A stretch of DNA of 64,000 nucleotides from JAUVUV01 sp964548275 (GTDB lineage Bacteria > Gemmatimonadota > Glassbacteria > GWA2-58-10), in the NCBI GenBank assembly GCA_964548275.1, contig CAZJQI010000001.1:62001-126000 (forward strand), in the 5' to 3' direction. Below are positions 51,402 through 61,142 of this stretch, piece by piece (position 1 is the first letter of the stretch; every line of letters starts with the position of its first letter). A model generated the notes under the pieces. It saw nothing but the letters and a program-made list of their open reading frames with translations. It was not told where the DNA came from and made no database searches. The position numbers were made by a program, and so were the translations under genes.

Positions 51402-54290
51402 ATGATTAACGGCTTTCCAATAGCGCAAATCCCCATACTTCCTGCTCTGTTAGACAGCGGTCAAGGCGTTGCGGAAACCGGTTCGGCCGCTGGAACATCA
51501 TTTGATAGGCTACTGGGCAGCATTCTGGCTAACGATGCTTTGGCGCAGTCAGAAAATAATGTCGGAACCGGTGCTACCTCGAATACCTTCAAACTGCCGT
51601 CCGATCTGATCAACGCTTTACACGCCTCCGGTCTAATCACCCAGAAAGACTTTTCTCCCACGGTTGATAATTCCCACCTCTTTGGTATTTCTGAGCTACT
51701 GGGAAAGGTATTAAGTTTTCTTAACCAAATCTCCGACAAAAAATTTGCACCTCTGGAGGTCATTTTAGATCTTGAAAAGACAGATTTGAAGGGCATCGGT
51801 CTGCCGGATACTCCGGGACAGAATATTTCAAACAGCAGCGCGGTTGTTCTGCTTCAGGAATCAGACCTTCAGACTCTGCTCGAGACAACAGCGGCGAAAA
51901 CCACAGAGGTTTCACTTCCCGTACTCGTTTTGTTCAAGGGCGGTGAAAATGGCGCCGATCCCTTTTCGCTTATGGCGGCTACACTCACTCTCAGGCCGCA
52001 GGAAGCCGATAGTCTATCTGAGCAGAAAGGCAGCAGCGGCTCAAACGAACTGCAATATTTTCTCACCTTCACGGCACCCTCTGAGGAACCTTACGGGTTG
52101 GATAACCCGAACACCGAATTCAAAGCTGTGGCAGCAAGGATTTCAGAGTTACTGCGTATCCTGGCACCATTTGGCTCTGAGGAGCCCTCCGGCAACTGGC
52201 TGCAAGAATTGCAAACCTTGAGCCAGGCTACCTCTCAGTCAGGGGAGAATTCCCCGGTAGAGGCTGAGTTAACCGATATAAATCTATTGGAAACAATAAA
52301 TATAAACCAGACTGAAACACTGGCAGAGAATGCATCTGCAGTGCTCGAAGCCGTGCAAGCTTTTCTGGATAAGCTTGAAGGCGACATCCCGGCCGAGACC
52401 GGACAGGTTGAGATATCCGCTGCGGATGTGGCTGACCCGCTACTCGAAAAGAAAGCCCTGCTGGTTTTGGCAAATATTCTGAGCCACGCCCTGAACCAAA
52501 CAGTCCAGGAGGGTGACCCGGAAAGGTTCAGGGAAATCATTTCGATGTTCAATCATCTGACCCGGCTCGAGGATCTCTCGCCCGAAGAGCAAAAAGCTAC
52601 GCTCGATTCTCTGGTAAAAGAAATCAACTCGCTCATCGCTCAGGCCAGCCAGCAGGCAAATGCCGGACCCGAGACTTTAAAGGCCGGAAATGGAAATTCG
52701 ACAGAAGCAACAATCCTTTCCAAAAACAGTGGACAGCAGAACAGCTTGGAAGTTAATGGCAGTAGCATACATAACGGGCAAACTATAGAAAAGTTATTTG
52801 TTGTTAATTCAAGTGAAACAAACCTCAGAGATATTGCTGTCCAAGACAGAATGTCGCCTGAAATCTTATCAGAAAACGAAAATCAATCCTACCAGCCCCA
52901 GAATTATCCTTTGACAAACGGAAATCCGGCAGCTTCTGGCGAGACAGGTAAAACGGCAGAAATTCTGGCTGAAGCGGCCAGGAAAATTTCCTCACTCGTA
53001 TCTTCAATACTTGAGAATTCCCCAAACAGCCGTGTTGCGACTGAGACGGGCGCAAACCGTTATCAGGCACAGGTGATTGTTCCGACTGACTCTCAGGTTT
53101 CCGGTGCCGGGGGAAATTCAAGCGCCGGCAACCAGTCTTACATCCTTTCGGCTAAGGGTGTAAATACCGGCCAGGTGCCAACCGGGGAGGCCGCCTACAC
53201 GCCTGGCCAGAACTCGGGCTTCAATAACCCTGTAGCAGAAGGCATGACATTTAAGTTCGAGGAAATTCTTCTGGGTTCAAGAGCCTCCGTCGAAAAGGTG
53301 GATTCGGCTTCTTGGGCCGGCAGTGGACAGAGAATAAACGATATTCGCTCACTCGGCCCGAATCCGCTCAATGGCAGAGATACCGGGGGCGCAATTAACA
53401 CGGCAGCCGGACTCGATACAGCAGAAAAAATTTCAGGGGTGCTTTCTAATATTACAGTTCCTGTTAAAATCGCCGGAGGAAACCGGAACCGGATCTCCCG
53501 TAATTCAGGTGCCAGATATAACGCTGCAGTGGAATATGTGAAGCTGGGCGAGAACAGCGCCGGCTCAGCAGCCAAAGGACACTCCAATCTGCTTTCAGGC
53601 CTGAGCGACATACAAGGCGAAGCAGGGATGGAAGAAATGTTAGAAACCATGCTGGGAAAGAACGCTGAGGGCGATGAACTGCTCGCCAGGCTCGAGCGCG
53701 GTGAGGTGTCGGGCAAGGTGAAAGTCGAGCAGCTTTTCTCCTCATTCCGAAACGAGTTGAGTTCCCTGCGTGCTCCGGCTCAGAAAGCCGATCAAGCCCA
53801 GGCTCCGCGTTCAACCTGGCCGGTGAACCAGGCCGAAGTTTTTGAAAAGATTATCAATGCAGCACGCCTTACACGGCTCGGAGGAACGAGCGAGATTAGC
53901 ATGCGTCTTGAGCCGGACCATTTGGGCCAGATGAGAGTCCGGCTTACTCTGGATGGAAATCACTCCCTGACTGCCCGGATTCAGGTCGAAACTCAAGAGG
54001 CGCGCTCTCTGATCGAAGCCAGCCTCTATCGGCTGAAAGATTCCCTGGCAGAGCAGGGCTTGAAAGTGGAAAAGTTCAATGTTGATGTGCGCCAGGATGG
54101 GAACCAGGAGCAAAGCCAGGCCTTTACGGGAACCAACAGAGAAGGTGGATGGCGTTCACAGGGTGGCATGAGAACAGAGGGCGAGGACCTCACTTTTGCC
54201 GAAGCTGACAATGATTTCAAGCCTGGCGCTGAAGATTCCAAAATAATGGTGAATAAATACTCCTACAGCACCCTCGAATGGGTGGCCTGA
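51402..54290 (+). CDS. fliK: Flagellar hook-length control protein FliK (large)
   Basis: A 962-aa exported ruler that sets hook length and switches export specificity through FlhB. Residues 1-780 are low-complexity, Ser/Asn/Gln/Glu-rich and disordered, as in other FliK N-terminal rulers. The C-terminal Flg_hook domain (about 810-900) reads EISMRLEPDHLGQMRVRLTL and SLIEASLYRLKDSLAEQGLK, the substrate-specificity-switch fold. It is over twice the length of enterobacterial FliK, consistent with the very large hook protein encoded two genes downstream. GGGAAG precedes ATG 51402. It is first in the operon, behind the sigma-54-type promoter. Identity is firm from the C-domain and context. Confidence 0.93.
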   Translation: MINGFPIAQIPILPALLDSGQGVAETGSAAGTSFDRLLGSILANDALAQSENNVGTGATSNTFKLPSDLINALHASGLITQKDFSPTVDNSHLFGISELLGKVLSFLNQISDKKFAPLEVILDLEKTDLKGIGLPDTPGQNISNSSAVVLLQESDLQTLLETTAAKTTEVSLPVLVLFKGGENGADPFSLMAATLTLRPQEADSLSEQKGSSGSNELQYFLTFTAPSEEPYGLDNPNTEFKAVAARISELLRILAPFGSEEPSGNWLQELQTLSQATSQSGENSPVEAELTDINLLETININQTETLAENASAVLEAVQAFLDKLEGDIPAETGQVEISAADVADPLLEKKALLVLANILSHALNQTVQEGDPERFREIISMFNHLTRLEDLSPEEQKATLDSLVKEINSLIAQASQQANAGPETLKAGNGNSTEATILSKNSGQQNSLEVNGSSIHNGQTIEKLFVVNSSETNLRDIAVQDRMSPEILSENENQSYQPQNYPLTNGNPAASGETGKTAEILAEAARKISSLVSSILENSPNSRVATETGANRYQAQVIVPTDSQVSGAGGNSSAGNQSYILSAKGVNTGQVPTGEAAYTPGQNSGFNNPVAEGMTFKFEEILLGSRASVEKVDSASWAGSGQRINDIRSLGPNPLNGRDTGGAINTAAGLDTAEKISGVLSNITVPVKIAGGNRNRISRNSGARYNAAVEYVKLGENSAGSAAKGHSNLLSGLSDIQGEAGMEEMLETMLGKNAEGDELLARLERGEVSGKVKVEQLFSSFRNELSSLRAPAQKADQAQAPRSTWPVNQAEVFEKIINAARLTRLGGTSEISMRLEPDHLGQMRVRLTLDGNHSLTARIQVETQEARSLIEASLYRLKDSLAEQGLKVEKFNVDVRQDGNQEQSQAFTGTNREGGWRSQGGMRTEGEDLTFAEADNDFKPGAEDSKIMVNKYSYSTLEWVA

Positions 54291-54318
54291 TTCAGGATCG
54301 AAAGGAGAAGTTTGCTCA

Positions 54319-55035
54319 ATGGATGTTGCCGGTACTATAAACGATAGACCTGCCTGGGCCTCGCAGGCCTCAGGAGTGGATTCGATTCAGAACAGAACTC
54401 ATCTGATGAAGGACGATTTCCTCAAGCTGCTCGTGACGCAGTTGCAGAATCAGGACCCGTTGAACCCTGCGAGCAACCAGGAATTCGCGACCCAGTTAGC
54501 CCAGTTTTCGAGCCTCGAACAGCTCATGGAAATGAATAAAGCTATGGGTGCAAATCTGGAAATGAACGGCTTTATCGCCAGTTCGGTCAATAACAGCATT
54601 GCCGCAACTTTCCTCGGCAAGGAAGTTCACGCAGTGGGCAACCAGGTTCATCTCTCCGAAGAGGGCGATCTGGAGATCCGTTTCAACCAGGAGAGGGCCT
54701 CGGCGGACACGGTGGTTAAGATTTACGATTCGGCAGGAACTATGGTAAGATCGCTCTATCTCGGAGCCAGCCCCGGCGGTGGACTGATGGTGGAATGGAA
54801 CGGCAAAGACGAGAGCGGAGAGAGGTTGCCTGAGGGCACTTACTATGTAGAAGCGCTTGCCTCCGACTATGACGATAACATGATCAACACGGTGACTTTT
54901 ATGATGGGCCGGGTAACCGGAGTGCGTTATTTCGATAACAAGGCCCGCCTCCTGATCGGTGAGGAGGAGGTCGCCCTCGAAAACGTCATCGAGGTCGTTC
55001 TGCCCAAAGACAATGGCAGTTTAACCGGGGAATAA
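54319..55035 (+). CDS. flgD: Flagellar hook-capping protein FlgD
   Basis: A 238-aa hook scaffold that caps the growing hook so FlgE can polymerise. The N-terminal signature is clear: FLKLLVTQLQNQDPLNP and FATQLAQFSSLEQLMEMN (about residues 34-75). The FlgD Ig-like/tudor region follows (about 95-210; VVKIYDSAGTMVRSL, VEWNGKDESGERLPEGTYY). AAGGAG lies 11 nt upstream of ATG 54319. Only 28 bp separate it from fliK and 97 bp from flgE, the conserved fliK-flgD-flgE order. Confidence 0.96.
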   Translation: MDVAGTINDRPAWASQASGVDSIQNRTHLMKDDFLKLLVTQLQNQDPLNPASNQEFATQLAQFSSLEQLMEMNKAMGANLEMNGFIASSVNNSIAATFLGKEVHAVGNQVHLSEEGDLEIRFNQERASADTVVKIYDSAGTMVRSLYLGASPGGGLMVEWNGKDESGERLPEGTYYVEALASDYDDNMINTVTFMMGRVTGVRYFDNKARLLIGEEEVALENVIEVVLPKDNGSLTGE

Positions 55036-55132
55036 TACATGGCTAATACATCTTAGTTCTATTGTTGGTTTATTAACACCCAAAGCTCCGCCGCATGATG
55101 TGGTGGTAAGCGTAAGACAAGGAGGTCGACAA

Positions 55133-58100
55133 ATGAGTTTAGAGAGTACACTTTCAACCGGCGTATCCGGTCTTCAGTCAAACGGGACCCGGCTCAGCGT
55201 GATCGGTAACAATATCGCCAATTCCAATACTGCCGGGTTCAAGGCTTCAAGAGTCACTTTCAGCGAATATCTCGTGCAGACAATCGCAGAGGCCAGGCGT
55301 CCGCTGGAAGGAGGCAACGGCGGTGTAAACCCGATCGAATTCGGCCTGGGCGTAGGAGTTGCCAGTATCGATAATCTTTTCACCCAGGGAACCCTGGAGT
55401 CCACCGGGGTGACCACTGATATGGCCATTCAGGGTGAAGGATTTTTCGTGCTGCGCGACGGTCAGCGCAAGCTCTACACCCGTGCAGGCGCTTTCCAGTT
55501 TGACGGTAGAGGCAACCTGGTGCAGAACGGCACAGGACACATGATTCTGGGAAGGCTCGCCAATACTGCTGGTATCATTCCCTCCGGCTCCCCGATTGAG
55601 GACCTGGTGATTCCTATCGGTCTCACCACGCCAGCCAAGTTCACCACCCGTGTCGAGTTCAAAGATAACCTCGACGCAGATTCGGGCGTGCTGGCCAACA
55701 CCCTTACCATCGGTGTCCCGTTTGCTATCCGGGCAACAGGCCAGCTGGCAACCGGAGTAACGGATATCAACAATCTGGCCCAGACAATTAATACACTGGA
55801 TGAAGGCGACAGGATCAAAATTAACGGTACCACCCCGGATGGCGCGATTGTCTCCGTGGTTTTCCGCTATGGTGCCGGAACCGAACTGTTGCCTGACGGC
55901 AGCACCGTGGCCAGAGATGGAACCACACTCGCATCGCTGGTCAATGTAATCAACAACGCTTTCTCCGGAGTTACTGCCTCTATCGATTCAAACGGTCAGA
56001 TTGTGATGGTGGATGAATCAGCAGGGTCCAGTCAGACCTCGATCAGTCTGGCCTTTGAAGAGGATGCAAACCCGGCCTCGGTACTCGGCAATATTATCCA
56101 GGACAGTTTTGTGCCCGAATCCTCGGCACAGGTTGCCGGCAGCCCGCTGACCTTTCCTGCCGGAGGTTTCCAGTTTGCATCCGATGTTGCGGGCATTCAG
56201 TTCTCACGCCAGTTCGTGATTGCCGTGGGTGGGGTTGACCAGGGCCGCGACAATGTGATAACAGTCGCGCCTGATACCAACGGCGACGGAATTTACGATG
56301 ATATCAGCGAACTGGTCAACGCAATCAATCAGGGTATCAACAACGATCTCGAACTCGCCGGAACAGTACAGGTGGCCGTCACTCAGGATAACGGACTCAG
56401 GTTCATTACTACCAGCACGAGCGATTTCATACGTTTCAACACCGTATCTCTCGGTGACCAGACAACCTTGCTCGATCTGGGTCTGAATCCCGGCGATGAA
56501 GGCCTGGGGGTGGGTGAAGGCGGATTGAACCTGACTACCCTCAAGTCCACCAGCCAGCTCCGGTTCGAGATCGACGACAACCCTGCTCAAACGGTCAGCC
56601 TCGTCCCAATGGTCTACGCGGATGTCGAAGACCTGGTGGCTGGACTGAATGCGGCTATTAACTCCAACTCCAATCTCAGCGGAGAGCTTACCGCATTTAT
56701 AGATTACAGCCAGGGAGCAGCCGCGGCGTCTTTTGAAACAAACCATCCGGCCGCTAGTATTAAAATGCTTCGGGGTGCACAGCCAATTCCGCTGGGCGGG
56801 GTGGATCTGTTCGACGCTCTGGGCTTCGATGATGCCAACGAGCTGGCTCTGGATGGAATTCCCGGAAACGAAGAGGATTACAACAATATCAGCGTGGATG
56901 GTAATGCGACAAGCTCAATCTCTCTGGCAGCGTTCAACCTGACCCAGACAGGCCGGGATGCCGGCTCGCATATCGCCTCTATCTCCGTGTTTGATTCTTT
57001 CGGTGAAACGCACAACATGATTATGGCCCTTGTCAAGGCCACCCAGGAACTGCCGGCAGTGGAGCAAAAACTTATCTCTACCGCATCTTCACTGATGGTT
57101 GCCAGTCAGAGTCCTGAATCAGGCCCGATGGATCTCCAGCCGGTGGATCAGTCACTGGTCGCGACAAATGTTACCGATCTCTGGAGCATTGACAACACCG
57201 ACCCGGAAAACCCGGTAAAAGGTGATGCTCAGCCCAGAGTGAGCGATATTATCAGAATCACCGGTACTTCTGATGTCGGCTTGCCGGTGTCCAGGACTCT
57301 GGTAATCGAGGGTGGAACAGACCCCACGACAGTCCAGGACTTGCTGGATGAAATTAATATTCTTTACGAGTCGAGATTGTCTGGCGGGGATGGCAGCGGG
57401 GCAACTGCCTCGATTAACGCCAACGGCCAGATTATCCTGACCGATGACACGTCGAGGGCCTCGCTCACCACGATCAATGTCACTTTCGAGGATGACCCTA
57501 ATAACCCGCGGCCAACTCTGCCTAACTTCCCGTACAGACTGGCCGAGAATTTCAGGGAGCTGCAGAGAGGCGCCAACGCAATCACCACCGATGTCCCCGG
57601 GCGGTGGAACTGGTCTATCAGGCTCACTGGCAACGAGATCGCGCTCACAGGCAACGAAGGCACGGTAATTTTCAATCCGGACGGCAGCCTGCAGGGATTC
57701 ACTGTCAGGGACCGCAGTTCCACTTTCGGTTTTGACCCCAACAACGGCGCCGACCGGATGGAAATAGGGCTGGATATGGGAACTATCGGTGGTTTCGATG
57801 GAATGACCCAGTTCCGCGGTCCTTCCACAGCCATCATCTCCAGCCAGGACGGTTTCGCAGCCGGTAAACTGAGCTCGCTCGAGATTGATAACACCGGTAT
57901 GTTCACCGGTGTATTCAGTAACGGCGTAACCAAGACACTCGGAAAGTTGGTGCTGGCGAGTTTCAACAACCCGGGCGGCCTGCAAAAGGATGGCAACAAT
58001 AACTACCTCGAATCGGCCAACTCCGGTGTAGCCATAGTCGGTGAGGCGGGAACCAATATCCAGGGCAGCATCTCGAGCGGTTTTCTCGAAAGCTCGAATG

Positions 58101-58219
58101 TGGACCTGGCCCAGGAATTCGCAAATATCATCACTACCCAGCGCGGATTCCAGGCCAATGCCCGGATTATAACTTCTACCGACACTCTGCTCCAAGAGGT
58201 GGTTAACCTGGCCCGGTAA
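55133..58219 (+). CDS. flgE: Flagellar hook protein FlgE (very large)
   Basis: 1028 aa against roughly 400 in enteric bacteria. The conserved N-terminal rod/hook signature (LSVIGNNIANSNTAGFKASR, about residues 21-40) and C-terminal signature (EFANIITTQRGFQANARII) flank a long insert. The insert has two homologous flagellin/hook-IN-like modules (nt about 55807-56075 and 57244-57505), each with an IxITGT-type strand, a central helix and a SINANGQIILTDDT-like strand. FlgE forms the extracellular universal joint, and the insert should decorate its outer surface. ATG 55133 with AAGGAGG is preferred over the open frame from 55100. It is followed by a terminator. Identity certain. Confidence 0.95.
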   Translation: MSLESTLSTGVSGLQSNGTRLSVIGNNIANSNTAGFKASRVTFSEYLVQTIAEARRPLEGGNGGVNPIEFGLGVGVASIDNLFTQGTLESTGVTTDMAIQGEGFFVLRDGQRKLYTRAGAFQFDGRGNLVQNGTGHMILGRLANTAGIIPSGSPIEDLVIPIGLTTPAKFTTRVEFKDNLDADSGVLANTLTIGVPFAIRATGQLATGVTDINNLAQTINTLDEGDRIKINGTTPDGAIVSVVFRYGAGTELLPDGSTVARDGTTLASLVNVINNAFSGVTASIDSNGQIVMVDESAGSSQTSISLAFEEDANPASVLGNIIQDSFVPESSAQVAGSPLTFPAGGFQFASDVAGIQFSRQFVIAVGGVDQGRDNVITVAPDTNGDGIYDDISELVNAINQGINNDLELAGTVQVAVTQDNGLRFITTSTSDFIRFNTVSLGDQTTLLDLGLNPGDEGLGVGEGGLNLTTLKSTSQLRFEIDDNPAQTVSLVPMVYADVEDLVAGLNAAINSNSNLSGELTAFIDYSQGAAAASFETNHPAASIKMLRGAQPIPLGGVDLFDALGFDDANELALDGIPGNEEDYNNISVDGNATSSISLAAFNLTQTGRDAGSHIASISVFDSFGETHNMIMALVKATQELPAVEQKLISTASSLMVASQSPESGPMDLQPVDQSLVATNVTDLWSIDNTDPENPVKGDAQPRVSDIIRITGTSDVGLPVSRTLVIEGGTDPTTVQDLLDEINILYESRLSGGDGSGATASINANGQIILTDDTSRASLTTINVTFEDDPNNPRPTLPNFPYRLAENFRELQRGANAITTDVPGRWNWSIRLTGNEIALTGNEGTVIFNPDGSLQGFTVRDRSSTFGFDPNNGADRMEIGLDMGTIGGFDGMTQFRGPSTAIISSQDGFAAGKLSSLEIDNTGMFTGVFSNGVTKTLGKLVLASFNNPGGLQKDGNNNYLESANSGVAIVGEAGTNIQGSISSGFLESSNVDLAQEFANIITTQRGFQANARIITSTDTLLQEVVNLAR

Positions 58220-58250
58220 TTCTGAAAATAAGCCTGGATAACTCAATGAT

Positions 58251-58285
58251 GAGGGGGTTCGGCAGCCGAGCCCCCTCGTTATTTT
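58251..58285 (+). terminator. Terminator after flgE
   Basis: Stem GAGGGGG-T-TCGG with CCGA-G-CCCCCTC (12 bp including one G-U), loop CAG, then GTTATTTTTAA. It divides the fliK-flgD-flgE transcript from flbD onward, which therefore needs its own promoter or relies on read-through. Confidence 0.85.
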
Positions 58286-58295
58286 TAACCCTTAA

Positions 58296-58520
58296 AGAGC
58301 GGAAAAAGAATCCTTAAGGGATGATGAGATAGAATTCCAACAGAGGCGGATACTTGCATTTGGAAAGCAATTAGAATATATTAGAAGCGGAAATAACTGT
58401 TTGAGTAACAGGGTGTTACATCAGGATGCAATAACATTCAGGGCCAGTGTGGATGCAATTCGCCGCCTGGTGCGGGAGAATGAAGCTATTGGTATGTTTC
58501 TTGCCAAATTCCAAACGTAG
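58296..58520 (+). pseudogene. Protein-like open segment without normal start
   Basis: A 75-codon open stretch ends at TAG 58518 and contains a natural-looking amphipathic tail: HQDAITFRASVDAIRRLVRE, then NEAIGMFLAKFQT. No ATG or GTG opens the full segment; a TTG at 58401 would give 39 aa. It may be a small unannotated flagellar gene, for example a regulator fragment, or a decayed gene. The remainder of the flgE-flbD gap (58521-58679) shows nothing. Low confidence. Confidence 0.3.
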
Positions 58521-58679
58521 CCCTACTGCCGCTCCGGGGTGTTATGACTTTAGCCGGCAGCTCATTCGGAATAACAGAGGAAATTTGGCAGGAGGCGTTT
58601 TTTACTTATAATTTCGTTTTTCGTGTCGAATTATTAATTTGAGGGCTTTTATTTTCTTCAGTACGGCGAGGGAGGGCAA

Positions 58680-58907
58680 TTGATATCTGTAACCAAATTT
58701 AACGGTGAAGTAATGGTAGTTAATGCAGAGTTGATTGAAACGGTCGAAAAAACCCCGGATACGATAGTCAGCCTTATTACCGGAAAAAAATATATGGTAA
58801 AAGAAACCGTTGAGGAAATAATTGCCAAGGTTATGGAGTACCGCCGGCAACTACCGCCGTTTTGGCATAAAGTAGCAACCGGACTGGGAGAGAAAACCGA
58901 GGAATAA
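58680..58907 (+). CDS. flbD: FlbD-family flagellar protein
   Basis: A 75-aa small protein of the FlbD (DUF/COG1582) family. The hallmark pattern ISVTKFNGEVMVVNAELIE followed by TPDTIVSLITGKKYMVKE is intact. It occurs between flgE and motA in many spirochaetes, Firmicutes and other phyla, and its role in flagellar assembly is poorly defined. It should not be confused with the Caulobacter NtrC-type regulator of the same name. The TTG start at 58680 is supported by GAGGGAGGG just upstream. motA begins 66 bp downstream. Confidence 0.92.
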   Translation: MISVTKFNGEVMVVNAELIETVEKTPDTIVSLITGKKYMVKETVEEIIAKVMEYRRQLPPFWHKVATGLGEKTEE

Positions 58908-58973
58908 TCCGGTCGCAAATGGGGAAAATAATCGGTTGTACAAATCTTAAACTAAATAACACGGGGTAAAAGA

Positions 58974-59741
58974 ATGGATTTGACCACCGTTATCGGTTTG
59001 ATCGCCGGATTCTCAGTTATCCTGCTCGGCATTACGCAGGCTGGCAGTTTAGTGTCATTCTTCTCATTATCATCGATCATGATCGTTGTCGGCGGCACTG
59101 GTAGCGCAGTGATTATCAACTACCCGATCAATGAGATTGCCGGCGTGATTCCGGTTGTCAAGAAAACACTGTTTACCAAGGTTCAGCAGGTAACAGAGAC
59201 CATTGCCACTCTTGTCTCCTTTGCCGAGAGAGCCAGACGTGAGGGTATCCTTGCCCTGGAGCGCCACATGGAGGAGATCGAGGACGAATTCCTGGCCAAG
59301 GGTATCCAGCTTGCAGTGGACGGGACCGAGCCTGAGCTGATGCGCAACATCCTGACTACCGAACTCGATTATCTCGAGAAACGCCACGCCAGCGGAGCGG
59401 GTATTTTCGCCACCGCAGGTGCCCTGGCTCCCGCATTCGGAATGATCGGGACTCTGATCGGTCTGGTGCTGATGCTGCAGACGATGAGTGATCCCTCGAC
59501 CATCGGACCACAAATGGCTATAGCCCTGATCACCACGTTTTACGGGGCGCTTGCGGCAAATCTGGTCTTTATTCCTCTTACCGGAAAACTCAAAAGACGC
59601 TCCGAGGAGGAAGTGCTGGTCAAGGAAATGATGATCGAGGGTATTCTTTCAATCCAGTCAGGCGACAACCCGAGAATTGTTGAACAAAAACTTACCTCCT
59701 TCATTTCGCCGAAAATGAGGAGGGCTATCGTAGAAAGGTAA
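58974..59741 (+). CDS. motA: Flagellar motor stator protein MotA
   Basis: A 255-aa inner-membrane proton (or sodium) channel subunit that drives rotor torque. Four TM helices are visible: about 4-22, 31-52, 147-170 and 180-202. The cytoplasmic loop (about 60-140) carries the charged residues that contact FliG. The motif AGALAPAFGMIGTLIGLVLM is diagnostic for TM3, followed by IGPQMAIALITTFYGALAAN for TM4. It pairs with motB 26 bp downstream. Confidence 0.97.
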   Translation: MDLTTVIGLIAGFSVILLGITQAGSLVSFFSLSSIMIVVGGTGSAVIINYPINEIAGVIPVVKKTLFTKVQQVTETIATLVSFAERARREGILALERHMEEIEDEFLAKGIQLAVDGTEPELMRNILTTELDYLEKRHASGAGIFATAGALAPAFGMIGTLIGLVLMLQTMSDPSTIGPQMAIALITTFYGALAANLVFIPLTGKLKRRSEEEVLVKEMMIEGILSIQSGDNPRIVEQKLTSFISPKMRRAIVER

Positions 59742-59767
59742 AGCAAAACCCTGGAGTAAAGCTTTAA

Positions 59768-60481
59768 ATGGCTAAAGATAAATGTGAATGCGAGGCTAAA
59801 GCGCCGGCCTGGCTTACTACGTTCAGCGATCTGATGTCGCTTCTGCTCTGCTTTTTCGTGCTGATCGTTTCGATGAGCACTCTCATTGAGCGGGATTTCT
59901 TTGTGGCGGCTGGCTCCTTGCGCGGTGCATTCGGCTTGATGAAAGACGATCCCGCAATTGTCAGGCTTGAAAACATCCCGCTGCCGACCTTGAAAAACAT
60001 TCAGCGGGCAATCGTTGATAAATCGATATCAAGCCTTCAGGATTTCATCCAGTTCAGAAGACTGGGTTCAGATGTGAAAGTAGTCGTTTCCGATAAAGGA
60101 GTGGCGCTCAGCATCAGTTCACCACTGCTTTTTGACAGTGGAAGGGCAGAAATCAAACCTGAATCTTATATGCTGCTGGAGAAGATATTCGATATCGCCC
60201 GCGGATGGCCGAACGTGATCAGGGTGGAAGGGCACACGGATAATACAAGGATTATCTCGGGTATTTACGAATCAAACTGGGACCTGTCTTTCGCCAGGGC
60301 GTTGAGCGTGGTCCAGTTTGCGGTTCAGTTCTCCAAGATACATCCGAGCAGGCTGGCCCCCGTGGCTTACGGTGAGTACAGGCCCGTAGCTGACAACTCG
60401 ACTGAAGAGGGTCGTGCGAAAAACAGAAGAATCGAAATTTTCATGGAATACAAAAAGGAAAACGAAGATCCTTTTAAGTAA
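59768..60481 (+). CDS. motB: Flagellar motor stator protein MotB
   Basis: A 237-aa stator subunit anchored to peptidoglycan. One TM helix (about 16-38; WLTTFSDLMSLLLCFFVLIV) contains the essential ion-binding Asp in TTFSDLMSLL. An OmpA-like peptidoglycan-binding domain follows (about 110-230): LLFDSGRAEIKPES, RVEGHTDNT, WDLSFARALSVVQF and ENRRIEI-like KNRRIEIFM. The N-terminus is Cys/Lys-rich. It lies directly after motA and upstream of fliL. Whether it uses H+ or Na+ cannot be decided from sequence alone. Confidence 0.97.
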   Translation: MAKDKCECEAKAPAWLTTFSDLMSLLLCFFVLIVSMSTLIERDFFVAAGSLRGAFGLMKDDPAIVRLENIPLPTLKNIQRAIVDKSISSLQDFIQFRRLGSDVKVVVSDKGVALSISSPLLFDSGRAEIKPESYMLLEKIFDIARGWPNVIRVEGHTDNTRIISGIYESNWDLSFARALSVVQFAVQFSKIHPSRLAPVAYGEYRPVADNSTEEGRAKNRRIEIFMEYKKENEDPFK

Positions 60482-60561
60482 TACTAACAATTCGCTTTAG
60501 ACATACTTGATTCATTACCCAACGGGATAACTGGACCCGTGAATGAGATGGAGTATTAACC

Positions 60562-61125
60562 ATGCCGGATGAACCACAGGATGTAATGGAAGAAGAACAG
60601 GAGGAATCTCAAGGGCCATCCAAAAGTAAGCTGTCCTTGAAAACCTTGATTCTGATCGGTCTGCCCCTGGTTATGGTTCAGGCGCTGATGGCTTATTTCA
60701 TCGTCTCGAACTATATTGAGCCACAATTGCCGCAAACCAAGCCCCGCCAGGAAGATAAAAAGACTCAGGAGACCAGGGGGGAAGCGGAGATAGACTTGAG
60801 CAGCTATGTTACCTTCCTGGTGGAAGATGTGATTGTCAGCCCCGCAGAAACCGCAGGGCAGAGGTACCTCAGTGTCTCGATCAATGTCTATATCCCCGAA
60901 AAGATCAAGGAGGAGATCTCCGATATCGAACCCGAGATTCGCGGTGTGATTATCGAGAGGATCAGCCGTAAACGACTGGACGAGCTTGATGATTTCAAAG
61001 ACCAGCAGATCCTGCGAGATGAAATCAAAGACGACCTGAATACGGTGATTAGAAGATACTTTGCTTCTAAGTTTCCAGACCTTACTATTCCAAGAGTGGT
61101 CTTTCATAAGTACACAATTCAATAA
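60562..61125 (+). CDS. fliL: Flagellar basal-body-associated protein FliL
   Basis: A 187-aa inner-membrane protein that surrounds and stabilises stators. The acidic cytoplasmic N-terminus (about 1-25) is followed by one TM helix (about 29-51; TLILIGLPLVMVQALMAYFI). The periplasmic FliL domain (about 80-185) has RYLSVSINVYIPEK and IRGVIIERISRKRLDELDD, with the short beta C-terminus IPRVVFHKYTIQ. Position between motB and fliM is the conserved order. Confidence 0.93.
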   Translation: MPDEPQDVMEEEQEESQGPSKSKLSLKTLILIGLPLVMVQALMAYFIVSNYIEPQLPQTKPRQEDKKTQETRGEAEIDLSSYVTFLVEDVIVSPAETAGQRYLSVSINVYIPEKIKEEISDIEPEIRGVIIERISRKRLDELDDFKDQQILRDEIKDDLNTVIRRYFASKFPDLTIPRVVFHKYTIQ

Positions 61126-61142
61126 AAGGGTGGTAAGAATTT

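Noticed and set aside
57152..58246. 364-codon minus-strand ORF opposite flgE
   Set aside because: Antisense shadow of the firmly identified flgE.
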